A stretch of 64,000 bases of DNA from Protopterus annectens. Taxonomy: Eukaryota; Chordata; Ceratodontiformes; Protopteridae. Under the pieces are notes generated by a model. The model had not been told where the DNA came from and did not search any database. It saw only the letters and a program-made list of their open reading frames with translations. Position 1 is the stretch's first letter, and every line of letters begins with the position of its first letter. Shown here piece by piece: positions 43,565 to 54,931 of this stretch. Made by a program: the position numbers and the translations under genes. Location of the stretch: assembly GCF_019279795.1 (NCBI RefSeq), contig NC_056733.1, positions 1,114,404,682-1,114,468,681 on the forward strand. The letters are read 5' to 3'.

Positions 43565-46500
43565 ATGTTGTTTCCTGAGAGAGTACACATGGCTGGGATG
43601 AATGAGGATTCATTGGAACTCAACTACAGACTAAGCAGACCCATTACATCTTTACAAGAGACTTTTAAAGGAAGGACGAAGAGAGTGGTTCATAAGAACT
43701 TCAATCCGCTGCTGGGCTTGACTTTCCTTGAGGACAATATTCCAGGTGTTGATCTGGATACTACTGACAACGAGGCCTTTGATTTGATTTATCATGAACT
43801 ACAGAATGACTTTTTTTAAACTAAATGTCTACAATGGGAAAGGTATCATCTGAAAGTATGTTTACACTATAAAATTGTTCCCAGGAGTTTACGCGTCCTC
43901 CGAATGCCTACTTATGGTGTCACATTCCCGGACCTCTTAGCTAAATGGCAAGAAATAAATTTATAAACTAGCTTCAAATATATTAAATTATTGATAGACT
44001 TTTTTGAACCCCAGAAGAAGCGATTGATTGAGAGTAAAGAATTAGTCATTGCGGAGAAGTTTTCCACTGATCTATATGCTGCTAGACTTGACAATCTATA
44101 CAATACGTTAATCATGTATGATAATAAGCTTCAGTAAATTAAAATGAACAAGATTCAAAGAGACTACAGGGACTTTAAGAATGGAAATATTTGGCCAAGA
44201 ACTAAATGAGTCTCAGTACAAGAGCAGACTGAATGAAATGAAATGGAGCAGGGGAATGCTGGTAAAAAGAAAACTGCTCTGCCAAGTTCTGCAATACTTA
44301 CACAGAGCAACCGTATTTCTACTGCAGCCATTACTGCCAATTTTCCATCAGGATCTCCCTCTGGTGTTTGTCAACAGAGTGTCGGATGTGGAATAACAGC
44401 TTCCTACAGCTACATAAGGACATTGATACCACAGCACTACCAGTGAGACCAAAGGTTTTGGTCAATAAGCATCCATTTTTTCCTATTCTACCGGCACCAG
44501 TCAGATTGAAGTTAGCAGACCAAAGATACCGGTCTGTCAGTCGAGGGCAGAAATGCAGGAAGGCAGCCAGATAGAGTTCCACAGTAATAATGACTTGGTT
44601 ATCAATCTATGACATTTTGTTCTTCAGGATGTGCACAAACAAATTTTAAACAAAGGTCTCTCATATAAACCAGCCAAATCTCCCAGGTTACATGAGGTTT
44701 TATTAGATTTAAAGTTGTTTGGACATAAGGTTATGTTAAAAAATATGTTTAAGAATTCTGCAGATATGAGGCATATCAATACTCCCAAGAAACCCACCAT
44801 TGCACCCTGTGTTGAAAACTTTCATAAAGGTATGTGAAGAAGAGATTGCCAGCACTATTTTTTCCAATAATCAACATGGTTTCTATAATTTTACTTCAGA
44901 ACAGAGAATATCACTGAATGAATTGATGAATGATAAGAATGTAGTCATCAGGCCAGCTGATAAGGGCGGGGCCATTGTGTTGATGGATTGACCATACTAT
45001 ATTGATAAGATGCTGATATTATTACAGGAGACTAGAACACATACTAAGATAGATGGTTCAACTGCCAGAAGAGTGACTTCTGAAGGCACAGGGAACCCTG
45101 AAGGACATGTTGGGCAGTTACTTTATTGCTAAAGAGATATACAATTTCATTAATGTAAAAAAAAAAAGATTTTTCCAATCATAAAAGTGCTCCCCAAGGT
45201 GCATAAGAACAGTACTGACCCCTCATTTAGACCCATAGTATCAGATCAGGGGTGGATCACCGAATACATTTCAGTTTGTGTGGAACATAAACTGAAAGGG
45301 GCTTTGGCCTTTGCCCCTTCAGTACTGAAAGATTCAGCTGAGTTTCTAAGAACATTTTCTTAACACATGAAAAGAGTGACATGAGGGCAGAGATTTTATT
45401 TTATTTTGTTACACTAGATGTAAACAGTTTGTTTACTGTAATTCCCAACGATTATGGATTAATGGCCAAATGATAGTTTTTATCTGGCAGAGATGGATGG
45501 GATCATGCTCTTGTCATGCAGATATGCTCATTTCTGAAATTAATTCTGGAGAACAATTTGTTTATCTTTCATGGGTATTAATGGCAGTGCTGTGGTGTTG
45601 CCATGGGGACATCCTGTGCCAACACATATGCCAACTTGGAGATGGCCAAATGGGGGAAGGATGTCATCTTTAATTCCAACCACAGATGGAGGACTTCCCT
45701 GTCTTTCTACAAAAGATTTGTGGACGATGTGTTCTTCTTATGGTGGAGCACCCCAGGGGAGCTGCAAGAATTTAAATGTTATTTAGAGGAGAACACAGAC
45801 TTTTTATGTTTCACTATGCATGCTTCGAAGGAAGAGATTGACTTCCTGGATGTGAAGATATACAGAGACATGTTTTTAGGGTTAGCTACCAAGATCTATA
45901 AAAAAGAATGCTAGAAGAATGCCCTTCTGAAGAAGGATAGTATGCATCCACGTCATGTATTTCCCAACACTGTTAAAGGGCAATTGGTGAGGACTTCTAG
46001 ATTGTGTACTGATGATTCTGTTTTTCGCCAAGAGGCACAAAAACTCTACTCCAATTTTCAAGCAAGAGGGTACAAGGAGGATGACCTAACAGATATGAAG
46101 ATATGTTTTGATAACTTGAGACCAGATCATAGATGACCGTGGTTTGATATGTTAAGACAAGGACAGAATGAGAACATAATGACACATACCAATGCGATAT
46201 CTTCCTACCCTAGAGTTACCCTGAAGTACAACAAAATAGGGCATATTTGCCGTATAATCAGAGACAAGTGGAAAATACTGACAGCAGCCAATGATTTGAA
46301 AGAAATAGTGAGCAAAGTGCCATCGTTGTCTTTTAGGGACAACTTCAGTTTAAAGAGACTGTTATGTAAAGATGTACAACCCTCGTTGACATTGTCTTTT
46401 TGTTCACTGAAGATTGGGATTTATTCCTGTGGTAACTGTAAAGCTTGCCATTCAATTAACAGGAATAATGAATTTATACATCCAGTAACTGGCAGAATAT

Positions 46501-46575
46501 TTAAATCTGTTCTATATGCCAATTGCCATAACAAAAACTTGGTTTATATTCTACATGCAAATGCTGTAAATGTTA
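43565..46575 (+). pseudogene. Penelope-like element (family A), N-terminus to GIY-YIG, broken
   Basis: Starts near MLFPERVHMAGMNEDSLELNYRL. The N-terminal domain includes ITSLQETFKGRTKRVVHKNF, LRVLRMPTYGVTFPDLLAKW and LLIDFFEPQKKRL. RT follows: DVHKQILNKGLSYKPAK, VIRPADKGGAIVLMD, VLPKVHKNS, LDVNSLFTVIPND, AMGTSCANTYANLEMAKW, RFVDDVFFLWW and EIDFLDVKIYRD. Then CGNCKACHSINRNNEF. It stops within the first GIY-YIG strand (NLVYILHANAVNV) at 46575, where a CR1 fragment begins. Several frameshifts are present. Confidence 0.9.
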
Positions 46576-46967
46576 TGGAGTGGGATAACTGTAGCTGTGC
46601 ACCACTCAGTGGGCACGAAGCCTGAGGTGAGGGTATAATTAAACATGACACTTAGGTGAGGTGCCAGTTAATTTTGTAGTTCATGTAGTACACAGCCCAG
46701 GATGTCATCTGGTCCCATGGTTGCTGTATTTTTAGCTTTGGAGAGTGCGTTTTTTACCTGTGTGGCCATTATTACCAGAATTTGGCAATCTTCCAGTATT
46801 GAGATGGGCCATTTAGGGGGTGAGAGGGGGGTGAAGTTGGCACTGAATCGATCTGCCAGGATATTGGCAATATCCTTGGGATCAGTATATTTAATGCCAT
46901 TCTGTTGTAACTCAGAGCAGATCTGAGCATTGCCATTTAGATTCTTGACATAGTTATAGAATGCCTT
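46576..46967 (-). pseudogene. CR1 ORF2 middle fragment (continues at 54932)
   Basis: Minus strand reads AFYNYVKNLNGNAQICSELQ, YTDPKDIANILADRFSANF, then the WCTATVIPL start of RT. It continues exactly from DNHK at the end of the minus-strand CR1 at 54932-57000, so the two are halves of one element split by the 8-kb insertion. Its 3' part (most of RT) is missing where it meets the PLE. Confidence 0.88.
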
Positions 46968-49900
46968 TTAATTTTAAGTATTTTTCCTCTGTTTATTTGC
47001 TAAGTTTTTCTGCATAGCCACCTATTTTGAGCATTTTCTGGCTTGTTAAATTTGATTTCTGCATTAGTAACTGTATTTAGAGCACAACCTAGAGCTGTTT
47101 ACTGAATTTCCTGTTTGCACTTATTTTTAAAATCGTTTTTTTCTCAAAACTTGCATTTTATCTGTCTTTGGCCTAGCACTCTTGTGTGGGGTCATTTACT
47201 GCACTATTATAACTTGTTGATACTTGTGAACCTCTGCTATCTCTGAAAAAACAAAAAAAACAAAAAAAATCTTGATTTTTTTCCCACTTTTCTGAGATTT
47301 AAAAAAGTTCAGTTACAGGCTTGCTGTTCTTGAACTGTTTGTAAGTTTCTGTGAGGCCATTTTTTGCTTGGGCTAAAGGGAAGTCTCTCTGTTGATCAGT
47401 GGCAGTGAAAAACATTGAGCAGCCTGCCTGCCCCTGTGGAAGTGGTTACTGACTTGAAACTGTAGTTTTATTAGCCATTTGGGTCAATTCCAAAACTCCT
47501 TCATTTTCCTCTCTTAAAACCTGGTTGCCTCGTGGTTTTGGCATCTTTTCAGGCTTCTTGGCTGTTGGTGAAGCACCCACCAAGAGGAGAAAACGCTGAG
47601 AGAAGAAAGGAGCCACTTTTGAGATTTTAAGTATTTTTCCTCTGTTTATTTGCTAAGTTTTTCTGCATAGCCACCTATTTTGAGCATTTTCTGGCTTGTT
47701 AAATTTGATTTCTGCATTAGTAACTGTATTTAGAGCACAACCTAGAGCTGTTTACTGAATTTCCTGTTTGCACTTATTTTTAAAATCGTTTATTTCTCAA
47801 AACTTGCATTTTATCTGTCTTTGGCCTAGCACTCTTGTGTGGGGTCATTTACTGCACTGTTATAACTTGTTGATACTTGTGAACCTCTGCTATCTCTGAA
47901 AAAACAAAAAAACATAAAAAAACTTGATTTTTCCCACTTTTCTGAGATTTAAAAGTTCAGTTGCAGGCTTGCTGTTCTTGAACTGTTTGTAAGTTTCTGT
48001 GAGGCCATTTTTGCTTGGGCTAAAGGGAAGTCTCTCTGTTGATCAGTGGCAGTGAAAAACATTGAGCAGCCTGCCTGCCCCTGTGGGAGTGGTTACTGAC
48101 TTGAAACTGTAGTTTTATTGGCCATTTTGGGTCAATTCCAAAACTCCTTCATCTTCCTCTCTTAAAACCTGGTTGCCTCGTGGTTTTGGCATCTTTTCAG
48201 GCTTGTTGGCTGTTGGTGAAGCACCCACCAAGAGGAGAAAACGCTGAGAGAAGAAAGGAGCCACTTTTGAGATTTTAAGTATTTTTCCTCTATTTGCTAA
48301 GTTTTTCTGCATAGCCGCCTATTTTGAGCATTTTCTGGCTTCTTAAATTTGATTTCTGCATTAGTAACTGTATTTAGAGCACAACCTAGAGCTGTTTACT
48401 GAATTTCCTGTTTGCACTTATTTTTAAAATCGTTTTTCTCAAAACTTGCATTTTATCTGTCTTTGGCCTAGCACTCTTGTGTGGGGTCATTTACTGCACT
48501 GTTATAACTTGTTGATACTTGTGAACCTCTGATATCTCTGAAACACAAAAACAAAAAAAATCTTGCTTTTTTCCCACTTTTCTGAGATTTAAAAAAGTTC
48601 AGTTACAGGCTTGCTGTTCTTGAACTGTTTGTAAGTTTCTGTGAGGCCATTTTTGCTTGGGCTAAAGGGAAGTCTCTCTGTTGATCAGTGGCAGTGAAAA
48701 CATTGAGCAGCCTGCCTGCCCCTGTGGGAGTGGTTACTGACTTGAAACTGTAGTTTTATTGGCCATTTTGGGTCAATTCCAAAACTCCTTCATCTTCCTC
48801 TCTTAAAACCTGGTTGCCTCATGGTTTTGGCGTCTTTTCAGGCTTGTTGGCTGTTGGTGAAGCACCCACCAAGAGGAGAAAATGCTGAGAGAAGAAAGGA
48901 GCCACTTTTGAGATTTTAAGTATTTTTCCTCTATTTGCTAAGTTTTTCTGCATAGCCGCCTATTTTGAGCATTTTCTGGCTTCTTAAATTTGATTTCTGC
49001 ATTAGTAACTGTATTTAGAGCACAACCTAGAGCTGTTTACTGAATTTCCTGTTTGCACTTATTTTTAAAATCGTTTTTTTTCTCAAAACTTGCATTTTAT
49101 CTGTCTTTGGCCTAACACTCTTGTGTGGGGTCATTTACTGCACTGTTATAACTTGTTGATACTTGTGAACCTCTGCTATCTCTGAAAAAACAAAAAAACA
49201 AAAAAATCTTGCTTTTTCCCACTTTTCTGAGATTTAAAAAAGTTCAGTTACAGGCTTGCTGTTCTTGAACTGTTTGTAAGTTTCTGTGAGGCCATTTTTT
49301 GCTTGGGCTAAAGGGAAGTCTCTCTGTTGATCAGTGGCAGTGAAAAACATTGAGCAGCCTGCCTGCCCCTGTGGGAGTGGTTACTGACTTGAAACTGTAG
49401 TTTTATTGGCCATTTTGGGTCAATTCCAAAACTCCTTCATCTTCCTCTCTTAAAACCTGGTTGCCTCGTGGTTTTGGCATCTTTTCAGGCTTGTTGGCTG
49501 TTGGTGAAGCACCCACCAAGAGGAGAAAACGCTGAGAGAAGAAAGGAGCCACTTTTGAGATTTTAAGTATTTTTCCTCTATTTGCTAAGTTTTTCTGCAT
49601 AGCCGCCTATTTTGAGCATTTTCTGGCTTCTTAAATTTGATTTCTGCATTAGTAACTGTATTTAGAGCACAACCTAGAGCTGTTTACTGAATTTCCTGTT
49701 TGCACTTATTTTTAAAATCGTTTTTTTCTCAAAACTTGCATTTTATCTGTCTTTGGCCTAACACTCTTGTGTGGGGTCATTTACTGCACTGTTATAACTT
49801 GTTGATACTTGTGAACCTCTGCTATCTCTGAAAAATAACAAAAAAAAAATCTTGCTTTTTTCCCACTTTTCTGAGATTTAAAAAAGTTCAGTTACAGGCT

Positions 49901-50739
49901 TGCTGTTCTTGAACTGTTTGTAAGTTTCTGTGAGGCCATTTTTGCTTGGGCTAAAGGGAAGTCTCTCTGTTGATCAGTGGCAGTGAAAAACATTGAGCAG
50001 CCTGCCTGCCCCTGTGAGAGTGGTTACTGACTTGAAACTGTAGTTTTATTGGCCATTTTGGGTCAATTCCAAAACTCCTTCATCTTCCTCTCTTAAAACC
50101 TGGTTGCCTCGTGGTTTTGGCGTCTTTTCAGGCTTGTTGGCTGTTGGTGAAGCACCCACCAAGAGGAGAAAACGCTGAGAGAAGAAAGGAGCCACTTTTG
50201 AGATTTTAAGTATTTTTCCTCTATTTGCTAAGTTTTTCTGCATAGCCACCTATTTTGAGCATTTTCTGGCTTCTTAAATTTGATTTCTGCATTAGTAACT
50301 GTATTTAGAGCATAACCTAGAGCTGTTTACTGAATTTCCTGTTTGCACTTATTTTTAAAATCGTTTTTTTCTCAAAACTTGCATTTTATCTGTCTTTGGC
50401 CTAACACTCTTGTGTGGGGTCATTTACTGCACTGTTATAACTTGTTGATACTTGTGAACATCTGCTATCTCTGAAAAAACAAAAAAAATCTTGCTTTTTT
50501 CCCACTTTTCTGAGATTTAAAAAAGTTCAGTTACAGGCTTGCTGTTCTTGAACTGTTTGTAAGTTTCTGTGAGGCCATTTTTTGCTTGGGCTAAAGGGAA
50601 GTCTCTATATTGATCAGTGGCAGTGAAAAACATTGAGCAGCCTGCCTGCCCCTGTGGGAGTGGTTACTGACTTGAAACTGTAGTTTTATTGGCCATTTTG
50701 GGTCAATTCCAAAACTCCTTCATCTTCCTCTCTTAAAAC
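46968..50739 (+). promoter_or_regulatory. Tandem array of ~645-bp CR1 5'UTR monomers (5.9 copies)
   Basis: The anchor TAAGTTTTTCTGCATAGCC occurs at 47001, 47654, 48298, 48939, 49586 and 50229 (spacing 653, 644, 641, 647 and 643). Units are roughly 95% or more alike; most differences are in A- and T-runs and a 7-base TGTTTAT gain in the first two. The last unit is cut at CTCTTAAAACC. By position it is comparable to the promoter monomers of rodent L1; promoter function is inferred. A recurrent 65-residue minus ORF in three monomers has no family resemblance. Confidence 0.85.
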
Positions 50740-51033
50740 CCTCATTTGCACGGTTTTGTGTGTTTTTGTGCATAGCCAACAGCGGGCAGCGCCGCCTAAT
50801 TGGGTTTAAACTATTCCTGTTTCCACAAAGTCTGCTCTTCACTTTTTCCCTTATAACTGCTCTATCTCTCAATTTAAACACCATATTCTCATTCTAAGGC
50901 CCTTCACTGGTCCAATTAAGTAATCCTACAAGTTAGCACTATTAAACCATAAGCACTACTTACTCTTATACTCTCTACGATTACCCTGTCCTCTATTGGT
51001 CCATCTTAAATTCAGTTTCTCTATTACTCTAGC
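50740..51033 (+). promoter_or_regulatory. CR1 unique 5'UTR between monomers and ORF1
   Basis: Includes CCAACAGCGGGCAGCGCCGCC (a related box follows the monomer-like duplication at 17760) and a part matching the CR1 5'UTR at 36190-36330. It ends CTCTAGC before the ORF1 ATG. Confidence 0.6.
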
Positions 51034-52007
51034 ATGTCCAAAGGTCAGTCAATGGTTTCCTCTCCTGTCCAGCTGGTGAATCTGGGAATTTTGAGGCAAT
51101 GTTACAACTGTCTCATGTACACGGACAACCCTCTCCTCCTCCAAACAGGTTCAAATATATGTGAGAGATGCAACTATTTAGCCAAACTGGAGGCTGAGCT
51201 CTCTCATCTCAAAACTGGTGTAACCAGTCAGGAGGAGAAGGTAACCTCACACAACACAATTCCAGTATCACATAGTCCCACCACATCAGCGAACCAAACA
51301 CATAAATACACAAAAACATACTCGGAGGCTCTAAATAAAATCTACCTAAGCAACAGAGACCTCCAAAGCAGACATCCAAGCAAACGCTACCTCAAAACAA
51401 AACACACACAACATATAACCCACAAAGTCAGTGTGCCAAGCAGCCACAGCCCTTAAGGCTGAATAACACACCTGATACTCTTGTTATAGGTGACTCTATT
51501 GTCAGACACACTGACGTCCCGCTCACCAGGCTGAATAAAGAGAAGGTCACGGTGAGCTGCCTGTCGGGTGCTAGGATCCGACACATAACGCAAGCACTCA
51601 GGTCACTCCAAAGTAAATACAAATATGATTCAGTCATTGTACATGCTGGTGTGAATGACCTGAGACATACCTCCCTGGACTACATGAAAAGAGATATAGA
51701 GGAGCTCTCTGATCATGTAGCCCAGGCTGGTATGACCCTGACCTTGAGCAGCATCTTACCCTCACCTAGAATGATGCCACAGTACAAAGACAAAATGATC
51801 GATTTTAACAATTGGCTAAAATTTTGGTGTCATTCAAAGGGGATCCAGTGTCTGTCAGCCTGGGATGACATGATCGACAAGCCACGTTGCTTCGCTAGGG
51901 ACGGCTTGCACCTGTCAGCACTGGGCTTTCGGATATTGGCAAAGGCTCTTGCCACCCCCATAGTGCCATTTTTAGGCAAGGCTCAAAAGTCAAACCCACC
52001 CCCATAG
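51034..52007 (+). pseudogene. CR1 ORF1: SGNH esterase, one frameshift
   Basis: 51034-51456 begins MSKGQSMVSSPVQLVNLGIL, with CYNC and CERC pairs and a basic linker. A 1-2 base shift near 51440 moves the frame to PLRLNNTPDTLVIGDSIVRH, SGARIRHITQALRSL, VIVHAGVNDLRHTSLDY, LSSILPSPRMMPQYK and DGLHLSALGF, ending at 52007. All SGNH blocks (GDS, G, GVND, DxxH) are intact. There is a single copy of the segment that is duplicated at 35.3-35.8 kb. Confidence 0.9.
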
Positions 52008-52036
52008 ACAGCACAAGGAACAAGAAACTAAGGGTA

Positions 52037-54814
52037 ATGCTGCTAAATGCCAGAAGTCTTAACCTCAAGATGCACGCACTCAAAGCTCTCCTCAGTATGG
52101 AGAACATTGATATCTGTGCAGTGACAGAAACCTGGTTCAAGGCTCCAGAGAGCACCCCAGCACTACCAGGCTATACCTCATATCATGCTTTTCGGCCCCA
52201 AAACCCGGACCGAACCACAAAAGGAGGGGAGTTTCCATATTTATCAAGGATATCCACACCTCCAGGTTAGTGGCATTGCACGGCATCGGAGACCATCCAT
52301 GTGCAACTAACATTGGGCAAGACTGCTTTTCAGTTTATAGCATCCTACAGACCACCCTCTCAAAGTCAGGAATCCCACTCGGCTTTCCTGAAAACATTGG
52401 AGAACATGAAGATCTCTCCGAACACCATTATATTGGGCGACTTCAACTACCCAAACATTGACTGGGAGCACTACTCAAGCCCCAGCACCTTAGCCCAAAG
52501 ATTCCTGGAAATTATAAACTCAAATGCTATGGAACAACTAGTCACCACTCCCACAAGAGGGGACAACATACTAGACCTGATCATTACCAACATGGGGACT
52601 CTATGCTCCACACCAGAAGTATATCCCTCATTGGTAAGATCAGACCATAAATTAATTTCACTGGATGTCCACATCCCGACCGCACCGCCAGCCCAGAAAA
52701 CCACAGTGAAAAACTTCTCAAAAGTGAACTTCTCACTTCTCAAAACCGAAGTGGAATCCTTCAAGGCCACAGGGCCAGTGGAAACTACGGCCCAAACTGC
52801 AGAATCCTATATAAATGCATTCTACGGACATCTCCAGGAATGCATGGATCATGCTATCCCAAACAAAACCAAGACCCAATCATCCAAAGGCAGGCGCCCA
52901 GTCTGGTGGACCCCTGCCATAAATAAACTGTACAACAGAAGGAGGAATCTACTACATGATAGAGCAAAATCCCTAATAGGGAAGGCATCTCTGATCAGTA
53001 CTAGCAAAAAATTACGATCTCTCATAAAATCCTCCAAGGCCAGCTTCGAGAGAAAAATTGCACAGGACACCAAAGACAATCATAAGGCTTTTTTCAGTTA
53101 TGTTAGAAACCTGGGATGCAACTCCCAGACTTGTTCTGAGTTGATTCTAAATGACAAAAATACACTAAACCCACAGACATCGCCAATATCCTGGCAGACA
53201 GGTTCAGTGCAAACTTCTCCACCCCCCAAAGAGCAAGTATCTATCCCAGCAGAGGGCTGCCTCCCAAACATCTCAGATGCTCAGGTGAAGGCTGCCCTCT
53301 CCAAAGCAAAAAACACTGCTTCCATGGGACCAGATGGTGTCCCAGGTTGCGTCCTACATGAACTACAAGAGGAACTAATCCTTCAAATAAAACAGCTATA
53401 CAATCTCAGCCTCACTACAGGATATGTGCCCACAGAATGGCATACAGCAACAGTGGTCCCACTCCACAAAGGTGGAGCCTCTACGGACCCTGGAAACTAT
53501 CACCCCATAAGCCTGACTAGCATAGTCTGCAAGGCTATGGAGAGGATCATCATGGAGCTCATAAACAAAGACATTGGGGACCTACAGACACTAGATCCTA
53601 CTCAGTTCGGCTTTGTCAAGGGCAGATCCTGCCTTTTGAACCTGGTTGACTTCTTTGAAACAGTCACCAAAGCCATAGATGAAGGGAAGGTAGTCCACAC
53701 AGACTATCTGGACCTTGCAAAGGCATTTGATACAATACCCCACTCGGGCATCATAGATAAGCTATCCAGCTTAAATATAAACCCCTATGTCACAAGATGG
53801 GTCACAAACTGGCTCAAAGACAGAACCCACAGAGTGAGAGTTGCTGGAGCCATGTCAGACTCAAAACCCGTCACAAGTGGTGTCCCACAGGGTTCTGTCC
53901 TGGGGCCACTCTTGTTCGGTATATACTTTTCCGAGGTACAGGCAAACGTGGGAGGACTATGGCTCACCAAGTTCGCAGACGACTGCAAACTGGGTGCCAT
54001 AATCAACTCTCCAGCTGACACAAACATCCTTCAAAAAGGTCTCACAGAGGCAGATAACTGGTGCCAGCACCATGGTTTAAAGCTAATTGCCAAAAAATGT
54101 ATAGTCATACCCTTTGGCAAAAACAATATGCCCACAAATTACCACATAGGCGGAAACCCATTAAGTACAGAGAAAGTTATTAGGGACCTGGGGACCCAAG
54201 TTGATAGCAATCTCTCCTTTGAAAACCACATTGCCAAAGTGGTTAGAAAGACCTTCTACATAGCCCACCTCATCACGAAGGGTTTCACATCTAGATCAAG
54301 AGAGGTAATCATGCCCCTTTATTCATCCCTCATCAGGCCCATCATAGAATACAATGCCCCTTTTGGGATGTACCTTACCCAACACCTGCAGCAATTAGAA
54401 AGACCCCAAAAGTATCTCACCAAGAGGATCAAGGGTCTCAAACAGATGCCATATGCTGCTAGGTTAAAAAAACTCCAGCTCTACTCAGTTGCATACCGCC
54501 TACTTTAAGGCGATCTATGCCTGACATACAAAGCTATGTCAAATCCAGAATTAATGGACATGCTCCACCTCAGAAAATCTAAATCCCTTAGAGCCACACG
54601 CTTGAGGGACTTGAACCTCAGCACAGAAATAAATAGAACTTGCAGGTTCATAACCCAGAGGCTCCCTTCGCTCTGGAATAGAATTCCAGTTCATGTGAGG
54701 CAGAGCACCTCACTGAATCTCTTCAAGAAGAATCTCGATAAGTGGATGGGGGATCGTAGGTTTGTCCCAGGGATTACTCCCGTGTCACTATTAGACAGAG
54801 GGACAATAAACTAA
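52037..54814 (+). pseudogene. CR1 ORF2 (endonuclease + RT), nearly intact
   Basis: 52037-52230 carries the endonuclease N-terminus (MLLNARSLNLKMHALKALLS, AVTETWFKA). A one-base shift near 52232 (KGGE for KGGG) breaks it. A 735-codon frame (52301-54508) follows with FIASYRPPS, LGDFNYPNIDW, RSDHKLISLD, VWWTPAINKLYNRRR, NYHPISLTSIV and QFGFVKGRSC. RT motif A YLDLAKAFDTIPH is near residue 467, then GVPQGSVLGPLLFGIYF and FADDCKLG near 557. One TAA at 54506 (in RLL*GDLCL) precedes the last 100 residues (54536-54814, SLWNRIPVHVRQSTSLNLF). A second shift lies near 53155. Three lesions only, so the insertion is young. Confidence 0.92.
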
Positions 54815-54931
54815 ATCTTAAAAAGGGCACAGTATACTCAAATCAAGGGGTGGCGTAAGCCATACAGAATCGGGCTAGGCTTATAATTGCCCCAGGGCAG
54901 ATAGCCTAGTATGAACCTATGAACCTATGAA
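54815..54931 (+). other. CR1 3'UTR and terminal repeat
   Basis: Includes GGCTAGGCTTATAATTGCCC and GGGCAGATAGCCTAGTATG, then CTATGAACC repeats. This is the segment copied in the 3' ends of the two CR1-tailed SINEs. Confidence 0.85.

Larger units (their letters stand above)
46968..54931 (+). mobile_element. CR1-type LINE insertion (7.96 kb) with tandem-monomer 5'UTR
   Basis: Edges are fixed by the split older CR1: deleting 46968-54931 and one copy of the flanking CCTT (46964-46967 / 54932-54935) restores a continuous DNHK-AFYNY reading frame. The insertion contains ~5.9 tandem 645-bp monomers, a 294-bp unique 5'UTR, ORF1, ORF2 and a CTATGAACCTATGAA end. Because nothing else lies between the target and the array, the array belongs to this element. 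Confidence 0.87.

Noticed and set aside
48115-50249. A 65-residue minus-strand ORF repeated in the CR1 monomers
   Set aside because: It repeats because the monomer repeats, is broken in other units, and has no recognised domain.
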